64,000 nucleotides of DNA, from the NCBI RefSeq assembly GCF_021233355.1, contig NZ_CP089507.1:744001-808000 (forward strand). The letters are read 5' to 3'. Source of the DNA: Luteimonas fraxinea. Lineage in GTDB: Bacteria; Pseudomonadota; Gammaproteobacteria; Xanthomonadales; Xanthomonadaceae. Position numbers and translations under genes: made by a program. Of this stretch, positions 35,611 through 44,325 are shown piece after piece; the first letter of the stretch is position 1, and the number at the start of each line of letters is the position of its first letter. The notes below the pieces were generated by a model. The model worked only from the letters and a program-made list of their open reading frames with translations, was not told where the DNA came from and searched no databases.

Positions 35611-36122
35611 GCCCAGTCACGACCACGGTATTCACCCGCACCATCGACAGCCCGGTTGGCCCATTGTTTCTGGCCGCCTCCGATGCCGGCCTGCACGCCG
35701 TCGAATTTGCCGAACACCGCCATCCGGTGCCGCGCGGTAACGACTGGCGCGACGGCGCGCATGCCGTGCTCGATGCGACCGCGCAGCAGCTTGCCGAGTA
35801 CTTCGCCGGCACACGTCAGACCTTCGACCTGCCGTTCGCCGCACGCGGCACGCCGTTCCAACGACAGGTCTGGGACGCGCTGACCCGCATTCCCTACGGC
35901 AAGACCGCCAGCTACGTCGAACTCGCGCGCATGGTCGAGAAACCCAGAGCGAGTCGCGCGGTGGGCGCGGCGAACGGCCGCAATCCGTTGTCAATCGTCG
36001 TGCCCTGCCACCGCGTCATCGGCGCCAGCGGCGCGCTTACCGGCTTCGGCGGTGGCCTGCCGACCAAGGAATTCCTGCTGACGCTGGAAGGCGCATGGCC
36101 ACGCGCGGATCGGCTTCTGTAG
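35607..36122 (+). CDS. ogt: Methylated-DNA--[protein]-cysteine S-methyltransferase
   Basis: A 171-residue O6-alkylguanine-DNA alkyltransferase. The acceptor motif is PCHRVIGASGALTGF, with the helix-turn-helix TPFQRQVWDALTRIPYGKTASYVELARMV before it. It transfers methyl or ethyl groups from O6-alkylguanine onto its Cys and is then spent. Its start codon overlaps the stop of the Ada/AlkA gene. The length matches Ogt/MGMT. It ends one base before the convergent hydroxylase gene. Confidence 0.96.
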   Translation: MSPVTTTVFTRTIDSPVGPLFLAASDAGLHAVEFAEHRHPVPRGNDWRDGAHAVLDATAQQLAEYFAGTRQTFDLPFAARGTPFQRQVWDALTRIPYGKTASYVELARMVEKPRASRAVGAANGRNPLSIVVPCHRVIGASGALTGFGGGLPTKEFLLTLEGAWPRADRLL

Positions 36123-36123
36123 C

Positions 36124-37296
36124 TCAGCGCGCCTGGGTGAGATGTCCGGCGATCAGGCGCCGGAATGGCGCGATGCGCTGGGCGATGCGGAGCGTCGCAC
36201 CCCGCAGCAATCGTGCCGGCGCGCGGTCGTCGGTGTAGAGGCTCGCGACGAGGCCGGTCGCCGTATACATCGGCCAGCTCGACGCGCGATGTGTCCGCGC
36301 CCAGCGTTCCAGCAATCCGGCACCGGCGATGTCGCGGCCGGCTACATGCGCTTCTCGGATCGCGTGCGCCAGCCGATCGGCACCCTGCAGGCCCAGATTG
36401 AATCCGTGCGCGGTGACCGGATGCATGCCGACGGCGGCATCGCCCAGCAGTGCCGCGCGACCGGCGACGAAACGATCCGCGTAGACGCCGACCAGCGGAT
36501 AGACATGCCGCGTGCCGATCGTCGTCATCGTGCCGAGCCGGTCGCGGAAACGGCGCTGCATGTCGACGGCGAACGCGGCATCGTCGAGCGCTTCCACTTC
36601 GGCCATCTGCTGTGGCGGCAGCGTCAGTACGACGGAGGCGCGATTCCCGTTGAGCGGCAGCAGCGCCAGCGTCTGCCCCTGATCGAACCACTCCCAGGCC
36701 GCATGATGGTGCGGCTGCGTATGCGCGACGCGACACACCAGCATGCGCATGCCGAAATCGCGCGTCCGCACGCCGATGCCGAGCAGGCGCCGTACGCCCG
36801 CGAACCGGCTGTCGGCCGCGATCAACAGACGCGCTTCGACGCGCACGCCGTCCTCCAATGCGAGCGTCACGCCATTGGCATGCTGGACAACGTCGCGCAC
36901 CGATGACGCGCCCTGCACGGTGATGTCGGGCGCATCGGCCACCACGTCGAACGCGGCCTGGCGGATGCGCTGGTTCGGCACCAGCCACCCGAGCTGCGCG
37001 CTGCGGCCGTCGCGTGCGGTGATCGTGAGCCCGTCCGTGCGCTCGCCATCGAAGATGCGCGCATCGCGCAGTTCGGAGATGTCGAAAGGGTCGAACTTCG
37101 CCCATAACCCGAGGCGCTCGAGGATCTCGCGCGAGGCATGCGTCAATGCGATCTCGCGCCCGTCGAATGCCGGCTGCGCGATGGCCGCGTGCGCCTGCCG
37201 CTCGTACAGCGCGACCTTCAACCCGCTGCCCGCCAGCGCGCGTGCGAAGCACAGCCCGACCGGCCCGGCCCCGACGATGGCGATGTCGACCTGCAT
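36124..37296 (-). CDS. UbiH/UbiM-type FAD-dependent aromatic hydroxylase
   Basis: A 390-residue class A flavin monooxygenase. Dinucleotide-binding motif VDIAIVGAGPVGLCFARALAG at the N-terminus, DGREIALTHAS, and the FAD-ribityl motif ALLGDAAVGMHPVTAHGFNLGLQ are intact, matching the UbiH/UbiF/VisC/UbiM ubiquinone-hydroxylase group. The DGREIALTHASR segment and its length recall UbiM, but the assignment to one ring position cannot be made from sequence. The start at 37296 follows GGGAG on the minus strand, with TATCCT about 22 nt upstream. Confidence 0.88.
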   Translation of the reverse strand: MQVDIAIVGAGPVGLCFARALAGSGLKVALYERQAHAAIAQPAFDGREIALTHASREILERLGLWAKFDPFDISELRDARIFDGERTDGLTITARDGRSAQLGWLVPNQRIRQAAFDVVADAPDITVQGASSVRDVVQHANGVTLALEDGVRVEARLLIAADSRFAGVRRLLGIGVRTRDFGMRMLVCRVAHTQPHHHAAWEWFDQGQTLALLPLNGNRASVVLTLPPQQMAEVEALDDAAFAVDMQRRFRDRLGTMTTIGTRHVYPLVGVYADRFVAGRAALLGDAAVGMHPVTAHGFNLGLQGADRLAHAIREAHVAGRDIAGAGLLERWARTHRASSWPMYTATGLVASLYTDDRAPARLLRGATLRIAQRIAPFRRLIAGHLTQAR

Positions 37297-37387
37297 GTGC
37301 GACTCCCGACTGGATGCGCACAGGATAGTGGTCGGGGCGTTGCGGATGCGGTGGGCGCGGCCGTCCACGCACCGGTGCGCTGCGCGC

Positions 37388-38155
37388 CTACATTTTCCGG
37401 AAGCGATGCACGAACGCCGCACTCACCGGCAGCGATTCACGATGACCGCGCAATTCTATACGCGCCTTGCCGAGTTCGTCGCGGCGCACGCGGTCGATCG
37501 TCGACACGCGGACCACGGTGCCGCGATGCACCTGCCAGAACACGTCGGGGTCGAGCCCCGCCAGCAGCTCTTTCACCGGCGTGCGGATCAGCGCCTCGCC
37601 ATCGGCGGTGACCACGCGCACGTATTTGTCCTGCGCCTGGAAGAACAGCACCTCGTCGATGCCGATCATGCGCACGTGATCGCCGACGCTCGCGCTGATC
37701 CAGCGGATCTGGCGTTCTCCCTGCGGGCGCAGACGCGCCTCGAGATCCTCGACCAGCGCCTGCAGATCATCCGCTGCGGGCTGCGCGAGGCGTGCCTGCA
37801 GACGCTCGATCGCGACACGCAGCCGTGCTTTCGTTACCGGCTTGAGCAGGTAGTTGACGGCGCCCGCCTCGAACGCGCGGATCGCGTATTCGTCGTACGC
37901 CGTGGTGAACACCACCAGCCCGTCGCCGGCGACGACCGCGCGCGCGACATCGAGCCCGCCGACGCCGGGCATGCGGATGTCGAGGAACGCGACCTGCGGA
38001 CGGTGCTCGGCGGCAGCCTGCAGCGCCGCGATGCCGTCTTCGCAGGCGGCAATGACCTCCAGCGCCGGCCAGGCGGTTTCGAGCATCTCCAGCAGCGCCG
38101 CGCGTTGCGGCGCTTCGTCCTCAGCGATCAGGGCGGTAATGGCAGCGTCGTTCAT
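37388..38155 (-). CDS. LytTR-family response regulator (AlgR/LytR type)
   Basis: A 255-residue regulator: a receiver domain (phospho-acceptor Asp in VAFLDIRMPGVGGLDVA, Lys in NYLLKPVTKA) and a LytTR DNA-binding domain (DEVLFFQAQDKYVRVVTADG, DVFWQVHRGTVVRV). Its ATG overlaps the stop of the sensor kinase gene by four bases, so the pair is co-translated. LytTR regulators often control adhesion, alginate or cell-wall genes. The target here is unknown. Confidence 0.93.
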   Translation of the reverse strand: MNDAAITALIAEDEAPQRAALLEMLETAWPALEVIAACEDGIAALQAAAEHRPQVAFLDIRMPGVGGLDVARAVVAGDGLVVFTTAYDEYAIRAFEAGAVNYLLKPVTKARLRVAIERLQARLAQPAADDLQALVEDLEARLRPQGERQIRWISASVGDHVRMIGIDEVLFFQAQDKYVRVVTADGEALIRTPVKELLAGLDPDVFWQVHRGTVVRVSTIDRVRRDELGKARIELRGHRESLPVSAAFVHRFRKM

Positions 38156-39381
38156 GCGGGTCCGTCCATCGGGGTGCGGAGTTCGGCCTGCGCGCCGCCA
38201 TCGGGAGCACCGGTCAGACGCAGCGACGCGCGTGGACCGAAGCGCGTGGCGAGCTGATCGCGCACATTCGCCAGCCCCATGCCGCCACCGACACCCGGCT
38301 GCAGGCCCGCGCCGTCATCGGTGACCGCCACATGCAGCGTGCCGTCCGTCGCCCACGCACGGATGACGACGCGCCCCGCGCCGGGCTTCGGCTCGATGCC
38401 GTGCTTGATCGCGTTCTCGACCAGCGTGATCAGCAACAGCGGCGGATACGGCAGCGCGCGCAGCGTGGCGTCGGCCTCGATGTCGTAACGCAGGCGATCG
38501 GCGGTGCGCAGACGCATCAGTTCCAGATAGTGCGCGCACAGGTCGAGCTGTTCGCCGAGCGTCGACCGCAACGCCGCTTCGCCATCGCGCAGGCGCGGAA
38601 TGGTCGCGCGCAGGTAATCGACCAGTGCGTCGAGCGTGGCCTCCGCGCGCGACGCGTCCTGGCGCACCAGCGCACGCACCGAGGCCAGCGTGTTGAACAG
38701 GAAATGCGGCTCGACCTGCGCCTGCAAAGCGCCCAGTCGCAGGTCCGATTCGCGCTTCTGCGATTGAAGGGCGACGAGTTCGATCCGGTGCCGGCTTTCG
38801 GCAATGCGACGCTGTTCGCTGAAGTAGGCGCGCAGCGCTGTGCCACCGCCCAGCAGACCGTAGATGACGGCCAGCGTCAGGATCTTGATGAAGACCGCAC
38901 CGGCTTTCGCCGCGCCGCCCTCGTAGTGCGCGCGCATCGTGTCGACGTCGTAAGGCCCCGTGCCCATCTCGTTGACCATGAAGTGCTCGATCTGCGCGCT
39001 CGCCCAGCTGTCGACGCTCCAGGACAGCACGATGCCGAGGCACAACGACAGCACGACCCAGGTCCGCTCGCGTGGCAGCGACAGACCGCGATGACGCACC
39101 CAGGTCGCCAGCAACGGGCCGGCGGTGGTCATCAGCAGAAACGCGACGAACATGTAGCCGGACGCGGTGAACGCGCCGGCCCGGCTGACCGGGCCGACCA
39201 GCGCGCCCAGCAGCGTCAGCAGTGAAAACCCGAGGATCACGCTGCCGAACAGCAGCGTGCGTCCGGCGAGCCAGCGCGCACTGAAGACGGGATAGCGGCG
39301 ATAGCGCGTCCACGGGAACTCGCCGCCGACGACGACATCGTCCGGGAGCGGCTGGCGCAGCGACACGGAAGATGCCTGCAT
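38152..39381 (-). CDS. LytS/YehU-type sensor histidine kinase
   Basis: A 409-residue kinase. The N-terminal 200 residues hold about four membrane helices and a periplasmic loop. The catalytic half is the His_kinase PF06580 type: QVEPHFLFNTLASVRALVRQ and then LITLVENAIKHGIEP and GGGMGLANVRDQL. It pairs with the LytTR regulator (ATGA overlap). The start at 39381 (MQASSVSLRQ) avoids overlap with the upstream serine hydrolase; a GTG at 39408 would overlap it by 17 nt. Confidence 0.92.
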   Translation of the reverse strand: MQASSVSLRQPLPDDVVVGGEFPWTRYRRYPVFSARWLAGRTLLFGSVILGFSLLTLLGALVGPVSRAGAFTASGYMFVAFLLMTTAGPLLATWVRHRGLSLPRERTWVVLSLCLGIVLSWSVDSWASAQIEHFMVNEMGTGPYDVDTMRAHYEGGAAKAGAVFIKILTLAVIYGLLGGGTALRAYFSEQRRIAESRHRIELVALQSQKRESDLRLGALQAQVEPHFLFNTLASVRALVRQDASRAEATLDALVDYLRATIPRLRDGEAALRSTLGEQLDLCAHYLELMRLRTADRLRYDIEADATLRALPYPPLLLITLVENAIKHGIEPKPGAGRVVIRAWATDGTLHVAVTDDGAGLQPGVGGGMGLANVRDQLATRFGPRASLRLTGAPDGGAQAELRTPMDGPA

Positions 39382-39391
39382 CGGCGTGTGC

Positions 39392-41035
39392 TCAGCCACG
39401 CGCGCCACGCAGCACCTGTCCGGCCTGATGCAGTTCGAGCGCAGTCACCTCGCCATCGGTGCCGCGCTGGAAGCGCAGCTCGATGCCGAATGCCGGCGCA
39501 GCGAAGGTGTCGGCCCCGGTCGCATCGAGCGGGAACGCGCCCTGCCCGGTCGCCTGCGCCCGCAGGCGGCCATCGGCACTGTCGACCTTCAGCGCGAAAC
39601 CCGGCATCAGCGTGTAGTCGCCGGCGTAATCGGCAAGTGGCACATCGGGCGCCTGCGCTGCCGTTGGCGCGGCATCGGTCGCACGTGTCGCCGCCATCGC
39701 GCCGCCGCCCTGGTGCCAGACGAAGCTGTAGCTGCCATCCGCTGCGCGCTTCGGCGACAGCAGTGCGTCGAACTGCACGGGAAAGAAATCACCTGCATCG
39801 TCGTAACCCAGTTCGAAGATTGGCTGGCCGGCGGGATGGATCGTCAGCGCGTCGCCCTTGCGCGCCAGCTCGACCTGCATGCCGGCGCTGAGTTGCCAGG
39901 TGCCCACCAGACCGTCGACGAGTTCCGACGGCGGTGTCGCCAGCTTGCGCGGCTTGCCGACCGGCGCCGACGGATCCAGCAGATGTGCCCCAAGGCTGCC
40001 GAGACCGCCCAGCGCGGTCAGCGACGTGTCCGACAGAATCACAACACCGCGCCTGCGCTCAGGATCGAATCCGACCAGCGACGAGAAGCCGCCCGTGCCG
40101 CCTTCGTGCATCAGCACACTGCGACCGGCCAGCGGCGCGATCATCCAGTTCATCGCCATTGGCGGCTGTTCTGAGACAGGCTGCTGCGTCGTCTGCAGGG
40201 CAGCAAGCAACGGTGCGGCGGCCGAGCCGTCCGCATGACCAAGCTGGCCCTGCACGTAACGCACCATGTCATCGAGCGTGGCCCGCACGCCGCCGACTCC
40301 GGCCATGTCGCCGGGAATCGTCCACGCCGGCGTCTCGCTGCCGTTGGGCAGATGTCCCACCGCGGCGCGCACGCCATCGGGTCGCTGCGCGATGTAGGCG
40401 TGCGTCATGCCGAGTGGTGCGAACAGCTGCGCGTCGATCAGCGCCTCGAACGGCTGGCCGGCGCGCTGCGCGACCGCATACGACAGCAGCATCGACGCGA
40501 AGTTGGAGTACTCGAACTGCGTGCCGGGCGCGCGCGTCAGGGTGACGTCGCCCAGCGAGGCCAGCAGCGCCTCCGGCGTCAGCGCGGCGTAGGGATCGGC
40601 GGGATTGGTGATCTGCATGCGCGCCGGCAATGCGGGCAGGCCGGACGTGTGGGTGACGACGTGGCGCAGCAGGATCGGCTGCCCCTCGAACGTCGGTACC
40701 GCGGTACCCGCAGGCAGATAGGCCGACAGCGGATCGTCGAGCGAGGCCTGGCCGTCGGCGATCAACTGCGCGAGCAGCGCCGCGGTCATCGTCTTGCTGA
40801 CCGAGCCGATCTCGAACGCGCTGTCGGTGCCGATGCGCGGCGTCGCCGTGCCATCGGCGCAGCGATACGTCCGCGCCACGCTGTCGCCATCGATGAGCGC
40901 GACGGAGAAGCAGGCGCCGGTGCGGTCACCAGCCAGACGCTGGTCGACGATGCCGGCGAGTGCGGCGTCGGTCGTCGCGGATGCGCTGCCGCTGATGGCG
41001 AGCATCGCGGCGAGGGTCAAAGTGTTGGGCAACAT
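39392..41035 (-). CDS. Serine hydrolase of the beta-lactamase class C/PBP family, exported
   Basis: A 547-residue exported protein with a signal peptide (SGSASA cleavage). The SxxK motif is GSVSKTM at Ser78-Lys81, followed by a YSN motif in FEYSNFAS and HEGGTGGF in place of KTG. A C-terminal beta-rich domain of about 170 residues (from about residue 375) follows, common in beta-lactamase-like esterases and D-amino-acid peptidases. The role, antibiotic hydrolysis or peptide/ester cleavage, cannot be told. GGAG lies about 8 nt before the start. It directly precedes the kinase/regulator pair, so a shared operon is possible. Confidence 0.9.
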   Translation of the reverse strand: MLPNTLTLAAMLAISGSASATTDAALAGIVDQRLAGDRTGACFSVALIDGDSVARTYRCADGTATPRIGTDSAFEIGSVSKTMTAALLAQLIADGQASLDDPLSAYLPAGTAVPTFEGQPILLRHVVTHTSGLPALPARMQITNPADPYAALTPEALLASLGDVTLTRAPGTQFEYSNFASMLLSYAVAQRAGQPFEALIDAQLFAPLGMTHAYIAQRPDGVRAAVGHLPNGSETPAWTIPGDMAGVGGVRATLDDMVRYVQGQLGHADGSAAAPLLAALQTTQQPVSEQPPMAMNWMIAPLAGRSVLMHEGGTGGFSSLVGFDPERRRGVVILSDTSLTALGGLGSLGAHLLDPSAPVGKPRKLATPPSELVDGLVGTWQLSAGMQVELARKGDALTIHPAGQPIFELGYDDAGDFFPVQFDALLSPKRAADGSYSFVWHQGGGAMAATRATDAAPTAAQAPDVPLADYAGDYTLMPGFALKVDSADGRLRAQATGQGAFPLDATGADTFAAPAFGIELRFQRGTDGEVTALELHQAGQVLRGARG

Positions 41036-41111
41036 GCGGATCTCCTGTCCATGGGAACGTCGCCATGCTGCGGCGGCGACGCGGCCTGTGCACGGGTGTG
41101 CGATGAAACGC

Positions 41112-41139
41112 CCGATCCGGCGGATGGATCGGCCTTTTT
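41112..41139 (+). terminator. Plus-strand terminator-like hairpin with T5 tail
   Basis: CCGATCC and GGATCGG form a 7-bp stem with a 7-nt loop, followed by CCTTTTTG. It faces the plus strand, though the nearest genes on both sides are on the minus strand. It may stop antisense transcription or be a leftover. Confidence 0.4.
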
Positions 41140-41178
41140 GTGGTTCGTCGCCGGAGCCGAGGCACACGCGGACTGGCT

Positions 41179-41244
41179 GTGAGAGCGCGCTTGCGCGCGA
41201 TGGGCTTGCTTGGGAAGCCCCATCGCGCGCAAGCGCGCTCCCAC
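41179..41244. repeat. Dispersed palindrome GTGGGAGCGCGCTTGCGCG
   Basis: A near-perfect inverted repeat with arms of about 28 bp and a short loop lies just after the hutF stop codon. The arm sequence (GAGCGCGCTTGCGCGCGATG) is a dispersed palindrome of the type frequent in pseudomonads and xanthomonads. It could also serve as a transcription stop for hutF. Confidence 0.75.
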
Positions 41245-41257
41245 ACCACCGGCGCGT

Positions 41258-42502
41258 CTACGCCAGCAACCCCCGCATCGCGTTCGCGTACCCGCGCGCG
41301 GTGGTCTCATGCAACGCGTGATGTCCGTTCGCAACGACCTGCCGCCCGGCCACGTGCACCTCGCGCACCAGCGGGCGGTTGCCGGCGAACAGCCAGCGAT
41401 CGAGTACGTCACGCTCCGTCGCGCCGGCCAGCTGCGGCGCATCCGCGTCCAGCACGACTGCGTCGTCGAGCGCGTTGAAACCGGTCGATGCTGTGGCGCT
41501 CGCCTGCACACCTGCGAACAGCGTCGCGCCGACGCTGGGTGTCGCCGCTGCGACCGCGATGTTGCGGCGATGCGTGACGAGACGCTGGCCGTACTCGAGC
41601 CAGCGCAGTTCCTCGACCGGAGAGACCGAGATGTGCGAGTCCGAACCGATGCCCCAGGCGCCGCCGGCGTCGAGGTAATCGCGCAGCGGAAACAGACCGT
41701 CGCCGAGATTGGCTTCGGTCGTGGGACACAGCACGACCGTCGCGCCGCTGCGGGCGATGCCGGCGACTTCCGCAGCATCGAGATGCGTCGCGTGCACCAG
41801 CGTCCAGCGCGCGTCGACCGGCGCGTTGTCGAGCAGCCATGCGACCGGTCGCGCTCCACGCACTGCGATGCACTCGTCGACTTCGGGCATCTGTTCGGCG
41901 ATATGGATGTGCAGGCGTGCATCCGCCGGCAGTGCGGCCAGCACCGCGTGCATCGCATCGGCCGGCACCGCGCGCAGGCTGTGCAGCGCGCAGCCGACGC
42001 GCAGCGTGTCGTCCTGGCGCGCGTGCAGATCGGCGAACAGCCGCAGATAGCCGTCGACGTCATGGCCGAAGCGTCGCTGGCGTTCGCCGAGCGGCCGCCC
42101 GTCGAAACCGCCGGTCATGTACAGCACCGGCAGCAGCGTCAGCCGGATGCCGGTCGCGCGCGCGGCGTCGATCAACGCATCGGCCATCGCGCTCGCAGGC
42201 GCGTACGGCGCACCGTGGGGCGCGTGATGGACGTAATGGAATTCGCAGACCGTCGTGTAACCGGCTTCCAGCATCTCGACATACAGCTGCGTGGCGACAG
42301 CGCGCAGGCTGTCAGGATCGAAGCGCCCGGCTATCCGGTACATGGTCTCGCGCCAGGTCCAGAACGAGTCGGCGGGATCGGTCTGCACTTCCGCCAGGCC
42401 GGCCATCGCCCGCTGGAACGCATGCGAATGGAGGTTCGCGATACCGGGCAGACGCCAGCCTGCGGGCGTGCGCGCGGCGTGGATCGCGGGAACATCGTGC
42501 AT
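41258..42502 (-). CDS. hutF: Formimidoylglutamate deiminase
   Basis: A 414-residue amidohydrolase-superfamily enzyme converting N-formimidoyl-glutamate to N-formyl-glutamate and ammonia. Metal motif NLHSHAFQRAMAGLAE, then VCEFHYVHH, RLHIHIAEQMPEVDECI, VHATHLD, and EANLGDGLFPLRDY / GIGSDSHISVSPVEELRWLE are all intact. From memory, HutF proteins are about 450 residues; this one begins almost at the metal motif, so the small N-terminal sandwich domain seems missing. The start at 42502 has GAGGAG about 8 nt upstream; no upstream sequence in frame resembles the missing part. It needs HutG, which is not in the window. Confidence 0.93.
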   Translation of the reverse strand: MHDVPAIHAARTPAGWRLPGIANLHSHAFQRAMAGLAEVQTDPADSFWTWRETMYRIAGRFDPDSLRAVATQLYVEMLEAGYTTVCEFHYVHHAPHGAPYAPASAMADALIDAARATGIRLTLLPVLYMTGGFDGRPLGERQRRFGHDVDGYLRLFADLHARQDDTLRVGCALHSLRAVPADAMHAVLAALPADARLHIHIAEQMPEVDECIAVRGARPVAWLLDNAPVDARWTLVHATHLDAAEVAGIARSGATVVLCPTTEANLGDGLFPLRDYLDAGGAWGIGSDSHISVSPVEELRWLEYGQRLVTHRRNIAVAAATPSVGATLFAGVQASATASTGFNALDDAVVLDADAPQLAGATERDVLDRWLFAGNRPLVREVHVAGRQVVANGHHALHETTARGYANAMRGLLA

Positions 42503-42563
42503 CGGGCCGGCTCCTCGAAAACGTGTGCGGTAGGCTAGCCGGTCTTCCGCCCGGGAACATCCG

Positions 42564-42752
42564 ATGTCCTCGACAAACATCATGCAGCTGGTCGCTGTAA
42601 GCCTCGTAATCGGCGGGATCGTGGGCTGGATCGGCGTCCGGATGCTCGGGAGGCGCCGCTCGGCCGACGATCTTCCGGTGGACCGCCACCGCCCGCGCAA
42701 GCAGCACGACCGCGCCGATTACAACGACGGTGGCGGCAACGATGGCGACTGA
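42564..42752 (+). CDS. Small single-pass membrane protein, hypothetical
   Basis: A 62-residue ORF with one hydrophobic segment (residues 7-28, [16 protein letters not shown]) and a charged Arg/Asp/Asn-rich tail. GGGAA precedes the ATG by about 7 nt. It overlaps the start of hutI by 11 bases, suggesting coupled translation. It could be a real small protein or a chance frame; the hydrophobic helix and the Shine-Dalgarno site favour the former. Confidence 0.5.
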   Translation: MSSTNIMQLVAVSLVIGGIVGWIGVRMLGRRRSADDLPVDRHRPRKQHDRADYNDGGGNDGD

Positions 42753-43962
42753 ATCCTGGGACGGACTGCTGCTGGGCGCGACGCTTGCCACATTGTCGGA
42801 CGACAGCGGCTACGGGCTGATCGAAGACGGTGCGCTCGGCTGGCGCGACGATGTGATCGTCTACGCCGGTCCGCGCAGCGGACTGCCCGCGGACGCGGAA
42901 GCCAACGCCGATCTCGTCGTCGAGACCACTGGCCTGGTCACGCCCGGGCTCATCGACTGCCACACGCATGCGGTGTTCGCGGGCAACCGCGCTGCCGAGT
43001 TCGAACAGCGCCTGCAGGGCGCGAGCTATGAAGACATCGCGCGCGCCGGTGGCGGTATCGTCTCGACGGTGCGCGCAGTGCGCGATGCCGACGAGGACAC
43101 ACTGCTCGCGCAGTCGTTGCCGCGCGCGCGTGCGCTGGTCGCCGATGGCACAACGACGCTGGAGATCAAGTCCGGCTACGGCCTCGACTTCGACAACGAA
43201 CGCAAGATGCTGCGCGTCGCCCGGCGGATCGGCGAGGTGCTCGGCATCACCGTGCGCACCACGTTCCTCGGCGCGCACGCCCTGCCGCCGGAATTCGCCG
43301 GCCGCGGTGATGCCTACATCGACGCGGTCTGCGAGTGGTTGCCGCGTCTGCATGAGGAAGGCCTGGTCGATGCCGTCGACGCATTCGCCGAACGCATCGC
43401 CTTCAGCGTCGATCAGACGCGCCGCGTGTTCGAGGTGGCGCGCACGCTCGGCCTGCCGGTGAAACTGCACGCCGACCAGCTCAGCGATGGCGCAGGTGCT
43501 GGGCTGGTGGCGGAGTTCGGTGGCCTGTCGGCCGACCATGTCGAACACACCTCGCCCGCCGGTGTCGCCGCGATGGCGGCGGCGGGCACGGTCGCGGTGC
43601 TGCTGCCGGGCGCGTTCCATGTACTGCGCGAAACCACACTGCCGCCGCTCGATGCATTCCGCGCGGCCGGCGTGCCGATGGCGGTCGCGACCGACTGCAA
43701 TCCAGGCACGTCGCCACTGCTGTCGCTGCGCCAGGCAATGCAGCTGTCGTGCACGCATTTCCGGCTGACGCCGGAAGAGGCCCTGCGCGGCGCGACCGTA
43801 CATGCAGCACGCGCGCTCGGCCTGTCCGATCGCGGCACGCTGGCCGTGGGTCAGCGCGCGGATTTCGCCTGCTGGCAGGTCGCGCAGCCGGCCGAACTCG
43901 TCTACTGGCTCGGCGGCCCGTTGCTGGCGATGTCGTTCGCCGGTGGTAAGCGCCTGGCCTGA
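42742..43962 (+). CDS. hutI: Imidazolonepropionase
   Basis: A 406-residue amidohydrolase that opens the imidazolone ring in histidine degradation. Motifs: [78 protein letters not shown] and [10 protein letters not shown], which carry the metal ligands. The length is normal. It is divergent from hutF. The ATG at 42742 (MATESWDG) lies inside the end of the small ORF; an in-frame ATG 12 nt upstream is possible. A strong terminator follows. Confidence 0.96.
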   Translation: MATESWDGLLLGATLATLSDDSGYGLIEDGALGWRDDVIVYAGPRSGLPADAEANADLVVETTGLVTPGLIDCHTHAVFAGNRAAEFEQRLQGASYEDIARAGGGIVSTVRAVRDADEDTLLAQSLPRARALVADGTTTLEIKSGYGLDFDNERKMLRVARRIGEVLGITVRTTFLGAHALPPEFAGRGDAYIDAVCEWLPRLHEEGLVDAVDAFAERIAFSVDQTRRVFEVARTLGLPVKLHADQLSDGAGAGLVAEFGGLSADHVEHTSPAGVAAMAAAGTVAVLLPGAFHVLRETTLPPLDAFRAAGVPMAVATDCNPGTSPLLSLRQAMQLSCTHFRLTPEEALRGATVHAARALGLSDRGTLAVGQRADFACWQVAQPAELVYWLGGPLLAMSFAGGKRLA

Positions 43963-43987
43963 GGCCGATCGCCCTCCCCTGAAACGC

Positions 43988-44013
43988 GAAAGCCCCGCGG
44001 ATGCGGGGCTTTC
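43988..44013. terminator. Bidirectional terminator between hutI and bTHX
   Basis: A perfect 11-bp stem (GAAAGCCCCGC and its complement) with a GGAT loop lies between the convergent hutI and bTHX genes. TTTC at either end makes it a reasonable terminator for both. Confidence 0.85.
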
Positions 44014-44035
44014 GACGCGCGGCGGGACCTGAAAC

Positions 44036-44218
44036 TCAGGCCTTCTTCGCGACGGCCTTCTTCGCCGGTGCCTTGGCGACGGTCTTGCTGCCGGCGGCCT
44101 TCTTCACGACCGGTGCGGTCGCGGTGCCGGTGGCCTTGATGAGGCCCTTCGAGCGGCTGTTGCCGTAGCTCGAGTTGTAGCGCTTGCCCTTGAGGGTCTT
44201 GCGGTCGCCCTTGCCCAT
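44036..44218 (-). CDS. 30S ribosomal protein bTHX family
   Basis: A 60-residue basic protein. The first 25 residues (MGKGDRKTLKGKRYNSSYG) match the Thx ribosomal protein of Thermus (from memory, MGKGDRRTRRGKIW), which binds the 30S head. The C-terminal 35 residues are a Lys/Ala/Val-rich tail (APAKKAVAKKA) absent from Thermus Thx, so this is the longer proteobacterial version. It lies alone between hutI and the MerC-like gene. Confidence 0.85.
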   Translation of the reverse strand: MGKGDRKTLKGKRYNSSYGNSRSKGLIKATGTATAPVVKKAAGSKTVAKAPAKKAVAKKA

Positions 44219-44325
44219 TACTGTGCTCCTGGAGTGCTGCGTGTTGAATTCGTTTGGCGCGTACGTGCGCCGCCAGGGCGCACAGGACCGCGGATTCTAG
44301 CACGCGGCCCGATCTGTGAAGCCGC

